A stretch of 5,263 nt of DNA from Candidatus Iainarchaeum sp. (GTDB taxonomy: Archaea > Iainarchaeota > Iainarchaeia > JAADDC01). The stretch spans positions 1 to 5,263 of the forward strand of contig JAADDC010000015.1 in the NCBI GenBank assembly GCA_013154145.1. The letters run 5' to 3'. The notes under the pieces were generated by a model. That model worked only from the letters and a program-made list of their open reading frames with translations. It searched no databases and was not told where the DNA came from. The translations under genes were made by a program, and so were the position numbers. Shown here in pieces: positions 1-4,567 of the stretch; position 1 is the first letter of the stretch, and every line of letters starts with the position of its first letter.

Positions 1-74
1 CGGGCCCGGGGGGATTCGAACCCCCGACACCCCGGTTAAGAGCCGGGTGCTCTACCTGGCTGAGCTACGGGCCC
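1..74 (-). tRNA. tRNA-Lys (anticodon CUU)
   Basis: Read on the minus strand this folds as a complete cloverleaf of 74 bases: 7-bp acceptor stem (GGGCCCG with CGGGCCC), D arm GCUC/GAGC, 5-bp anticodon stem CCCGG/CCGGG with loop CUCUUAA (anticodon CUU, lysine), a 5-base variable loop, and a T arm with five G-C pairs around UUCGAAU. The discriminator base is G, usual for archaeal tRNA-Lys. CCA is not encoded within the visible sequence, which ends at the discriminator. No intron is present. All stems are nearly pure G-C, typical of thermophiles. There is no TATA-like element 25-45 bases upstream of the 5' end; the nearest one is at 191-201, beyond a structured GC-rich segment, so the tRNA is probably processed from a longer precursor. 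Confidence 0.98.
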
Positions 75-78
75 ACGG

Positions 79-169
79 AGCGACCGGTACCCCCTCGACG
101 CGCAGGCGGATGGGATCAACGACCGGACGCACCGGAACTGCCGCACGACCCATCGGCGGGCCAGTCGCT
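79..169 (-). ncRNA. candidate structured RNA directly upstream of tRNA-Lys
   Basis: This GC-rich stretch has no convincing reading frame but folds well as minus-strand RNA. The ends close with a 9-bp stem (161-169 with 79-87, one G-U pair), extended by three C-G pairs (158-160 with 90-92) after a 2-base bulge. Inside, 149-154 pairs perfectly with 109-114, and 156-157 with 106-107 across one mismatch. A small CCGG/CCGG hairpin (132-135 with 123-126) caps the interior. A TATA-like element at 191-201 places a start near 171, just at the outer stem, and the stem ends four bases before the tRNA. I see no box C/D motifs, no ACA box after the stem and no tRNA-like T arm, so it matches no RNA class I recognise. 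It could instead be only a structured leader of the tRNA precursor. Confidence 0.4.
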
Positions 170-189
170 TCAATTTGAGGGGAGGGGGA

Positions 190-202
190 AAGACTTAAAA
201 AG
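190..202. promoter_or_regulatory. TATA-like element between RNA genes and PRC-barrel gene
   Basis: The AT-rich core CTTAAAAAG (193-201) is the only TATA-like site between the two divergent units. Rightward, a purine-rich BRE-like run (GGGGGAAAGA) precedes it, and a start near 221 leaves a short leader containing the GAGGTG ribosome site of the PRC-barrel gene. Leftward, the complement (TTTTTAAG) would start transcription near 171, at the edge of the candidate RNA. The rightward use is better supported; the leftward use lacks a clear BRE. Confidence 0.55.
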
Positions 203-236
203 GAGTTTGATTTGATAGATAGCGAGGTGTTGCGGG

Positions 237-494
237 ATGGCCAAGTACGAGATTGCCCGGAGGTTGTCTGGCAAGCGGGTCATCACCAACAGGGGTGACG
301 TGCTGGGCAAGCTTCTGGACCTCCTCATCGACGAAAAGAGTGGCGTCATCGAGTACGTGGTGGTGGAGATCGCCCCGGACTCCAAGGTGGCCCGGAAGCT
401 GGGCTTTGAGAAGCGCGTTGTTGAAATCCCCTACAAGGCCGTGGTGGCCGTGAGCGACTACGTCATTCTTGACGAGGCGAGTCTGAGGGAGTGA
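237..494 (+). CDS. PRC-barrel domain protein
   Basis: An 85-residue single-domain protein. Residues 12-45 give the typical PRC-barrel opening: a short strand ending in VITNRGDVLGK, then LLIDEKSGVIEYVVVE. The last barrel strands follow at about 60-78 (RVVEIPYKAVVAVSDYVIL). There are no membrane segments or catalytic motifs. PRC barrels are small beta-barrels that mediate protein contacts; in haloarchaea the PRC-barrel proteins CdpB1 and CdpB2 act in cell division with FtsZ and SepF, but this gene could equally serve another assembly or RNA-related role. The ATG at 237 is supported by GAGGTG at 224-229, seven bases upstream. The 3' end overlaps the convergent NFACT gene by 32 bases. A second PRC-barrel gene lies at 4568-4864; the two proteins are clearly different in sequence and tail. 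Confidence 0.9.
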   Translation: MAKYEIARRLSGKRVITNRGDVLGKLLDLLIDEKSGVIEYVVVEIAPDSKVARKLGFEKRVVEIPYKAVVAVSDYVILDEASLRE

Positions 495-1458
495 ATTCGA
501 AGACCGCCTCCTTCCCCTCCACTTTCTTGAACCTTAATCTACCAATGTCCCTGAACGTCCCCGTGGAGAGCATTTCCTCCATCTCGCTCCAGTGGCTGTA
601 GACCTCGTTGATGAGCTCCTGGAGGGTGGCGATCTCCCTGTCCATTTCTTCCAGAGACCTGAGCATGTAGTCCAGCTTGCTGGGCTTGGACTTCTTCTGC
701 TCCCGGGTTTCCTGCGGGGCGAGGAACTCCTCTATGAAGGAGTCGATGGCCTCGGAGAAGCTATCGGAGTACTTCTCACAGGGGAGATAGGAGAGGGAGA
801 TGGGGAATGGCTCCCCTTGGCAAATGTATCCGGCTGGGGAGTCCAGCTCACCGAGTAGTTCCTGAAAGGCTGAGAGCACCTTTTCCTCATGGCCCTGCGT
901 AGGATCCTTCTCCCCGAGGCCGAGGCGGTGGAGGATCTCCAGGGCGTAGGGCTTGGGGATGCCCGAGCGAACCAGATCCCTTATGAGGAAGGAGTCGCTG
1001 ATCAGACGGCCCTCGGAGATGGGGGGTGGAGGCGGTGTTTTATACATAACACCCACCCCCAGCTCCCTGTGCCTCCACCTGCCACCGCGAAGGAGTGCCA
1101 GTATCTTCCCCTCTCCGTCCAGGAGAAGGGCGTTTCCCTCCCGGAATAGCTCGAAGACGAGCTTTCTGTCGCCGAAGTCAAGGAGCAGGACCCTGTCCAG
1201 GTTCAGCGTCTTCACGTCCTGCAGCTTCCTTCCCTTTAGTTCCTTCCTCACCTTCTGGGCGAAGCGGTCCGGCTCTGAGCTCTGGACGCTGTGGGAAGTG
1301 AGGAAGACCTTGTCCGGGAAGATGACGAGGACGTCTGCCGAGCGGAGCTTTAGCTTGTAGCCGCCGGGCACCGTGGAGAGCTTCTGGAAGTGGCGTCCCG
1401 CGAGGTCCTTGAACTCCGAGGCGATGGCGTAGTGGTCAAGTGACGTGAGCTGTCTCAC
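463..1458 (-). CDS. rqcH: NFACT/RqcH-family protein lacking the C-terminal half
   Basis: A 331-residue protein when begun at the GTG at 1458. It resembles the N-terminal half of archaeal RqcH/NEMF/Tae2, which binds 60S/50S subunits carrying stalled peptidyl-tRNA in ribosome quality control. NFACT-N spans about 1-145, with the conserved Asp-Arg pair at D88-R89 (LNLDRV) and the GN..L.D signature at 108-114. A helix-hairpin-helix-like part follows at 158-186 (LVRSGIPKPYALEILHRLGL), and a coiled coil begins near 250. The protein stops at a tip-like segment (RFKKVEGKEAVFEF), where full-length members of about 600 or more residues return along the coiled coil into NFACT-R. That RNA-binding domain is missing, and no remnant of it is visible downstream, where the PRC-barrel gene lies. 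A TTG at 1476 is in frame, but a TATA-like element at 1481-1490 predicts transcription from the GTG. It could be a natural split protein, a shortened paralog or a truncation. Confidence 0.85.
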   Translation of the reverse strand: MRQLTSLDHYAIASEFKDLAGRHFQKLSTVPGGYKLKLRSADVLVIFPDKVFLTSHSVQSSEPDRFAQKVRKELKGRKLQDVKTLNLDRVLLLDFGDRKLVFELFREGNALLLDGEGKILALLRGGRWRHRELGVGVMYKTPPPPPISEGRLISDSFLIRDLVRSGIPKPYALEILHRLGLGEKDPTQGHEEKVLSAFQELLGELDSPAGYICQGEPFPISLSYLPCEKYSDSFSEAIDSFIEEFLAPQETREQKKSKPSKLDYMLRSLEEMDREIATLQELINEVYSHWSEMEEMLSTGTFRDIGRLRFKKVEGKEAVFEFTPSDSPRQE

Positions 1459-1480
1459 GGGAAAAGAGGATGGCAATGGA

Positions 1481-1490
1481 GTAAAAATAC
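1481..1490. promoter_or_regulatory. shared divergent TATA element for NFACT and TFE genes
   Basis: GTAAAAATAC is the only AT-rich element in the 51 bases between the two GTG starts (1458 leftward, 1510 rightward). Its centre is about 27 bases from the NFACT GTG and about 25 bases from the TFE GTG, which is the TATA-to-start distance of archaeal promoters. The outer bases GTA/TAC are inverted repeats, so the element reads as TATA-like on both strands. Both mRNAs are therefore predicted to be leaderless, and neither GTG has a Shine-Dalgarno site. The two promoters should compete or be co-regulated. Confidence 0.65.
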
Positions 1491-1509
1491 TTTGGGGTGG
1501 GTTTTTCTC

Positions 1510-2043
1510 GTGGAGGCCGTTCTCAAGCTCCTGGAGTTAGAACCCGTAAAGGAGTACATCCGGCGCATAGGGGGCGAGTACGGCCTCGACGTGATGAGGA
1601 TCATGGCGGAGGCCGGAGAACCCGTGACGGACGAGTACATTGCGGGCTTTCTGGGCGTAAAGGTCACCGTCGTAAGGACGGTGCTCAACCGCTTCCACTT
1701 CTGGGGCATCGTGGACTACCACAAGGAGAGGGACCCGGACACGGGCTGGTACACCTACACGTGGTTCATCAGGACCAGCAGGCTGAAGGAGGCCATTCTC
1801 GAGGAGATATCAGAGAAAGAAAAGGAGATCAGGCAGAAAATGGACGAGCTGGAGAACTACATGTTCTTCGAGTGTCCCTCGGGGCACGAGCGGGTGCCCT
1901 TCGAGGTGGCTATGGAGATGAACTTCACCTGTCCCGTTTGTGGGGCCCAGCTGAGGCCTGTGGACACGGCCGGGGAGCTCGAAGAACTGCGGAAGCGGCT
2001 CACGGAGATTGCCAAGATAAAGGCCCTGGTGCGGGCTATGTGA
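1510..2043 (+). CDS. tfe: transcription factor E (TFIIE-alpha homolog)
   Basis: TFE binds the RNA polymerase clamp and upstream DNA, helping TBP and TFB open weak promoters. The 177-residue product has the family layout and normal length: a winged-helix domain at about 1-95, including VKEYIRRIGGEYGLDVMRIM, the LGVKVTVVRTVLNRF recognition region and the GIVDYHKERD wing, then a coiled linker (95-118) and a zinc ribbon (120-148). The ribbon has C122, C141 and C144; the usual second cysteine position reads G125-H126, so H126 probably supplies the fourth ligand. A short acidic and basic helix ends the protein. The GTG at 1510 is preferred over the TTG at 1492 because the TATA-like element at 1481-1490 lies only two bases before that TTG; transcription about 25 bases downstream would begin at the GTG, giving a leaderless mRNA. 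The stop overlaps the convergent gene at 2036-2410 by eight bases. Confidence 0.95.
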   Translation: MEAVLKLLELEPVKEYIRRIGGEYGLDVMRIMAEAGEPVTDEYIAGFLGVKVTVVRTVLNRFHFWGIVDYHKERDPDTGWYTYTWFIRTSRLKEAILEEISEKEKEIRQKMDELENYMFFECPSGHERVPFEVAMEMNFTCPVCGAQLRPVDTAGELEELRKRLTEIAKIKALVRAM

Positions 2044-2410
2044 AGACGAAGGCGTTGATGGTTCCCTCTTCCCTGACGACGCCGCAGTCCATGGAGACAG
2101 GGATCTTCACGAAGCTGTTGGGCTGAAAGTCCCCGCGAAGGGTGATGACCACGCTCCCCCTCGGGGCTATTTCCTCCGTGAAGGAACCGTAGGGCGTGTT
2201 TATCTCACAGATGAGGTTCGCGGGGTAGAAGGACGTGAACTCGACGTTGATCTCTGTGGGGGTGGCGTGCCAGTAGGTGGGACGAACGATGTAGAAGCCC
2301 TCGGCGTACTCGCCCACCTTGACCTTTCCCAGGAGTAAGAAGACGATCAGGGCCAGGAGTATGGCCGCCACCCACTCGAGGGGAACCCTAATCTTCGGCA
2401 AGGAGTACAT
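2036..2410 (-). CDS. small single-span membrane protein of unknown function
   Basis: A 124-residue protein that I do not recognise. Residues 11-28 form one hydrophobic segment (LEWVAAILLALIVFLLLG) after a short basic N-terminus, suggesting an anchor with the rest outside the cell. The remaining 95 residues alternate like a beta-rich domain (EINVEFTSFYPANLICEI, GSVVITLRG, FVKIPVSMDC), and C68 and C109 could form a disulfide. The layout resembles anchored beta-sandwich accessory proteins of archaeal surface structures, but no family motif supports that. The ATG at 2410 lies inside the end of the upstream four-span membrane gene (23-base overlap), so the two are one transcription unit and probably translationally coupled. 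The 3' end overlaps the TFE gene by eight bases. Confidence 0.75.
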   Translation of the reverse strand: MYSLPKIRVPLEWVAAILLALIVFLLLGKVKVGEYAEGFYIVRPTYWHATPTEINVEFTSFYPANLICEINTPYGSFTEEIAPRGSVVITLRGDFQPNSFVKIPVSMDCGVVREEGTINAFVFT

Positions 2411-2858
2411 AGCCGCTCACCGCCGACGCTATGAGTACGCCCCCTATGAAGAGGGACAGCACCGCCAGGGAGGCGCTGTATCCCTTAAGTTTGAGGAAGG
2501 TGTATATAAAGGGGCTCACGGAGACCAGAAGTATGCCGAAGAAGAGGAGGGTGTTGGTGGCGTCGAGCAACTTGTTCCTGTGACGTATCCTGTGGAAGAA
2601 GACGAAGCTGGCCAGATAATCCAAAAAGTCCACGGACTTCTTCACCCTGTGGTAGAAGTAGTAGGATCCCACGAGGAGTATAACACCCCAGAGGGCCAGG
2701 AAGGCCTTGGCAGTCTCGTCGTAGTTCAGGGCGTTGGCCACGTTCAGGAGAAGGAAAACGAGGATAGCACTACCAAAGAGCACCTGTGAGATGCTCAGGT
2801 AGATGAGTTCCTTCGTTTCCAGGGAGTGGGCCCGCTTCACCCTTTCCCCTATACCCAT
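2388..2858 (-). CDS. small four-span integral membrane protein, unknown function
   Basis: A 156-residue, strongly hydrophobic protein with about four membrane segments: residues 18-40, 50-69, 102-123 and 128-152. A basic, amphipathic stretch of about 30 residues (70-98, including HRVKK and HRIRHRNK) joins segments two and three; by the positive-inside rule it and the basic N-terminus (ERVKRAH) face the cytoplasm. No catalytic or transporter motif is visible, so I assign no function. The ATG at 2858 is about 26 bases from a weak TATA-like ATTAAAC (2881-2887, minus strand) and has no Shine-Dalgarno site, so the mRNA may be leaderless. It is the first gene of a two-gene unit, overlapping the next by 23 bases. 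A long plus-strand frame across the same bases was judged a shadow because it has no promoter, ribosome site or domain features. Confidence 0.8.
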   Translation of the reverse strand: MGIGERVKRAHSLETKELIYLSISQVLFGSAILVFLLLNVANALNYDETAKAFLALWGVILLVGSYYFYHRVKKSVDFLDYLASFVFFHRIRHRNKLLDATNTLLFFGILLVSVSPFIYTFLKLKGYSASLAVLSLFIGGVLIASAVSGYVLLAED

Positions 2859-2879
2859 CCCAAAAGAATGAGAGGTTGT

Positions 2880-2888
2880 GTTTAATGG
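2880..2888 (-). promoter_or_regulatory. weak TATA-like element for the membrane-protein pair
   Basis: On the minus strand this reads CATTAAACA. Its centre lies about 26 bases upstream of the ATG at 2858, consistent with a leaderless start. The match to a TATA box is weak. A stronger minus-strand candidate (TATAAATACC at 2968-2977) lies further upstream and would give a leader of about 90 bases containing the two hairpins. Confidence 0.35.
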
Positions 2889-2895
2889 AGTTTGT

Positions 2896-2914
2896 GCCCG
2901 GCGTTCCGCCGGGC
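2896..2914. repeat. perfect 8-bp GC hairpin in divergent intergenic region
   Basis: GCCCGGCG and CGCCGGGC are perfect inverted repeats around a 3-base loop (TTC on the plus strand). All eight pairs are G-C. No T-run follows on either strand, so it is not an ordinary terminator. On the minus strand ACA follows directly, but the hairpin is too small and lacks a pocket for an H/ACA RNA. Confidence 0.7.
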
Positions 2915-2922
2915 CTGAGAAG

Positions 2923-2947
2923 TACCCCGCGCACGGATGAGGGGGTA
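2923..2947. repeat. second hairpin, TACCCC/GGGGTA
   Basis: A 6-bp stem (2923-2928 with 2942-2947) encloses a 13-base loop, eight bases from the stronger hairpin at 2896-2914. Together they would form a tandem structure in a minus-strand leader started from the TATA-like site near 2970. One six-pair stem alone could occur by chance. Confidence 0.4.
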
Positions 2948-2967
2948 ATATACATTCGGGGACTCGT

Positions 2968-2979
2968 GGTATTTATACC
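2968..2979. promoter_or_regulatory. symmetric TATA element GGTATTTATACC
   Basis: The five outer bases on each side are perfect inverted repeats (GGTAT and ATACC) around TT, so the element has TATA character on both strands. Rightward it would start a transcript near 3000, giving the FlaF-like gene a leader of about 30 bases. Leftward it would start near 2948, giving the membrane-protein pair a leader of about 90 bases with both hairpins. The symmetry also suits a dimeric regulator. Confidence 0.5.
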
Positions 2980-3003
2980 TTTCGGCGCTATCCGTGTAGA
3001 CCC

Positions 3004-3011
3004 TCTTAATA
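3004..3011 (+). promoter_or_regulatory. TATA-like element for the FlaF-like gene
   Basis: CTTAATAT lies about 25 bases upstream of the GTG at 3032. With no Shine-Dalgarno site before that GTG, this spacing supports a leaderless mRNA. The element at 2968-2979 is a possible second promoter. Confidence 0.5.
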
Positions 3012-3031
3012 TGTTGGTGGCAGTTTCTTAG

Positions 3032-3496
3032 GTGAAGGGTGTTAGTGTCACCATCACCACCATGGCGCTGGTTCTCCTTTCTCTGGCCCTCCTGGCGGTG
3101 GTGCTGCCGTGGCTGTGGGGGGCCACCGTGAGCCTCCTGGACGCCATAGGGAACGCCACCTTCATACAGAGCAACTTCGTGGCGGCAGACGTCTACATAA
3201 TCCCCCCTCCCGTGAGCAACCCCTACGGAACGGATCAGGTAACCTTCGTCTTCAACTCCGGCGACATCACGCTCACGAACGTGAGGGTGCTGCTCGTGGA
3301 TCAAGCCCTCAACGTCACGGAGCTGAACCTCTCCCTCCTCAGGCGGGATGGCACCGTCGTGGACAGCGGGAGCGTGGTCCCCGAGTTCAGGCCGGGGGAG
3401 CTCATAGTTGCTAAGGTGCCCGCGGCACCCAGCTACGAAGGATACCACGTGCTCGTCCAGTCCCGGGAGTACACGGAGAGTCTGACGGTGGGGTGA
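3032..3496 (+). CDS. FlaF-like anchored beta-sandwich protein (archaellum/pilus type)
   Basis: A 154-residue protein with a two-residue charged tip, a KG-V junction like a class III (pilin-type) signal site, and a hydrophobic helix at about 4-30 (VSVTITTMALVLLSLALLAVV), then an extracellular domain rich in beta strands. Segments such as VTFVFNSGDITLTNVRVLLVD (69-90) and FRPGELIVAKVPAAPSYEGYHVLVQ (119-143) follow the pattern of FlaF/FlaG domains, in which a polar turn after VFNSG resembles the family's N-T/S-G turn. In archaella, FlaF and FlaG form a stator complex that anchors the motor to the S-layer. The assignment rests on layout and pattern, not on a decisive motif; a minor pilin or other secreted beta-sandwich is possible. 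The next gene begins four bases after its stop, so the pair is one operon. The GTG start is supported by a TATA-like element 25 bases upstream. Confidence 0.7.
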   Translation: MKGVSVTITTMALVLLSLALLAVVLPWLWGATVSLLDAIGNATFIQSNFVAADVYIIPPPVSNPYGTDQVTFVFNSGDITLTNVRVLLVDQALNVTELNLSLLRRDGTVVDSGSVVPEFRPGELIVAKVPAAPSYEGYHVLVQSREYTESLTVG

Positions 3497-3500
3497 TGGG

Positions 3501-3956
3501 ATGGAGAACGTCATCGTCTTCGCCATAACCTTCATGCTTATCCTCTCCCTCGGCGTGTTCCTCCTCTCTTCACTCTTTCAGGGCTCGGCATCTGTTTTAC
3601 AAGCCCTAAAAACTTACTCGGACAGGGCCATGCTCAGGGCCACGGGCCTGGACGGATTATACATAACGTACGAGGGCAACGGTGTCTTCTACATAAAAAA
3701 CGACACGGCGAGGGACCTCCTCTACCTCAGGGTGTTCTGCTGGCAGGAAGACAACCCCAGCAACGCCGCCCTCCTGGAAGCCAGCTACAACGGCGTCACG
3801 TACCTCTCCATTCCGGCCCTCTCTTTTCTGGAAGGCTATGACAGGGCCGACTACAACCTCTTGAAGTACTTCAGCCAAACAGCGGTGGACGGGAACCTCA
3901 TTAGCTGCGTGATGACAACCAAGTACTTCATCCGAGGGTTTGAAGTGCCAGGCTGA
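3501..3956 (+). CDS. FlaG-like single-span membrane protein
   Basis: A 151-residue protein with a membrane helix at about 5-26 (IVFAITFMLILSLGVFLLSSLF) right after a short acidic N-terminus, a helical stalk (28-47), then an outward domain. The strand pattern GVFYIKNDTARDLLYLRVFCW (61-81) recalls the Y-V-K-N-x-G strand of FlaG-type proteins. C80 and C136 could form a disulfide outside the cell. Its partner gene at 3032-3496 has the matching FlaF-like layout, which is the main reason for the call; by itself this protein would be only a hypothetical anchored protein. GGTGAT (3492-3497), complementary to the 16S rRNA 3' end, spans the previous stop and lies three bases before the ATG, indicating translational coupling. 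The 3' end overlaps the convergent gene at 3928-4491 by 29 bases. Codons 53-56 (LYIT) contain one exact copy of the TTATACATAAC repeat. Confidence 0.65.
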   Translation: MENVIVFAITFMLILSLGVFLLSSLFQGSASVLQALKTYSDRAMLRATGLDGLYITYEGNGVFYIKNDTARDLLYLRVFCWQEDNPSNAALLEASYNGVTYLSIPALSFLEGYDRADYNLLKYFSQTAVDGNLISCVMTTKYFIRGFEVPG

Positions 3957-4491
3957 ACTTCCTGTGTAGTTCTTGGAGCAGTGGGTCCTCGTCCTTGAGG
4001 AGGCGGAACCACTCGGTCTCCACGATCTTTCTGGCCTTCTGGCGCAGAGCCGCCAGCTCGTCGGGGGAGAGAACGGGTTTGGAGACGAGTTCGCGGAGGG
4101 GCACGAAACCCTCGGGGACCCGCACAAGGATGCGGTTGAGGGCCGAGTAGATGGCCTTGAGGGCGGAGCCGGGGTCCACGTTCACTTCTTCTACATAATA
4201 ACTGACGTCCCAGTTACTGAGATCCTCGAAGCTGTGGGCCGGATTCCGCCCCGTCTTGAAGAAGTCTATGACGTCCGTAAGGGCAGAGGGGGGTATGATC
4301 ACCGTGTTACGACCTTCCCGGATGTAGGGGTAGAGGGTAAGGACGCCCTCGCGATAGTATACATAAGTGCGGCCGTTGGACTTGGTCACCACCTGCGTGT
4401 AGCCGTAGAGGGCGCGGAAGAAGCGCTGGTAGGAGTAGGACGAGGAGGGTCTGCTGCCCTTGTAGCGGTAACGTATGAGGTATCCCTTCAC
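3928..4491 (-). CDS. tyrosine-rich protein of unknown function
   Basis: A 187-residue soluble protein. The first 60 residues carry 12 tyrosines, many alternating with basic residues (GYLIRYRYKGSR, RFFRALYGYTQ, RTYVYYREGVLTLYPYIREGR), which recalls small uncharacterised archaeal proteins with a Y-R-rich N-terminus; I cannot name a family. A middle part (65-105) looks alpha/beta, and the last third (110-187) is mostly helical and charged. No catalytic motif, metal site or membrane segment is visible. The basic aromatic surface would suit nucleic-acid contact, which is inference only. The start is a GTG at 4491; no other ATG, GTG or TTG lies in frame upstream as far as its promoter. A consensus TTTATATA box at 4548-4555 predicts a leader of about 35 bases. 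The long plus-strand frame over the same bases has no ribosome site and a composition typical of a shadow. Confidence 0.75.
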   Translation of the reverse strand: MKGYLIRYRYKGSRPSSSYSYQRFFRALYGYTQVVTKSNGRTYVYYREGVLTLYPYIREGRNTVIIPPSALTDVIDFFKTGRNPAHSFEDLSNWDVSYYVEEVNVDPGSALKAIYSALNRILVRVPEGFVPLRELVSKPVLSPDELAALRQKARKIVETEWFRLLKDEDPLLQELHRKFSLALQTLG

Positions 4492-4540
4492 GGTACCCCC
4501 CGCAGTTCCGGTATTCAGGTGGTAGGTAAGGTAAAGTAGA

Positions 4541-4567
4541 GGTTATGTATATAAAAATAAATAAGGG
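4541..4567 (-). promoter_or_regulatory. TATA box TTTATATA overlapping a T-rich terminator
   Basis: On the minus strand the sequence after the PRC-barrel stop codon is T-rich (CCCTTATTTATTTTTATATA), which fits archaeal termination at T-runs. The same bases contain a perfect TTTATATA box (4548-4555) for the tyrosine-rich gene, predicting a start near 4523-4527. Bases 4543-4553 are a one-mismatch copy of the 11-base repeat described at 4979-4989. Confidence 0.65.

Noticed and set aside
1474..1494. TTG codons at 1476 (minus) and 1492 (plus) as starts of NFACT and TFE
   Set aside because: Both lie beside the TATA element, upstream of the predicted transcript starts, and add residues not typical of either family.
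1497..2126. Plus-strand open frame of 209 codons overlapping TFE in another frame
   Set aside because: It is an out-of-frame shadow; the TFE frame has complete domain agreement.
2319..2789. Plus-strand open frame of 156 codons over the two membrane-protein genes
   Set aside because: It has no promoter or ribosome site, its composition looks like the complement of hydrophobic codons, and the opposite strand encodes clear membrane segments.
2896..2945. H/ACA guide RNA on the minus strand (ACA follows the hairpin)
   Set aside because: The stem is a plain 8-bp hairpin with a 3-base loop, with no pseudouridylation pocket or K-turn.
2770..2955. 61-codon minus-strand frame starting at 2955 in the divergent region
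   Set aside because: It crosses the hairpins and runs out of frame into the membrane-protein gene, with no ribosome site or recognisable domain.
2882..3535. Minus-strand open frame of 217 codons opposite the FlaF-like gene
   Set aside because: It is rich in H, R, G and E, as expected from the complement of the real gene, and it crosses the promoter region.
3973..4539. Plus-strand open frame of 188 codons opposite the tyrosine-rich gene
   Set aside because: It has no TATA or ribosome site at its start and a low-complexity G/V/E/H composition, while the minus strand has a consensus TATA box and an organised protein.
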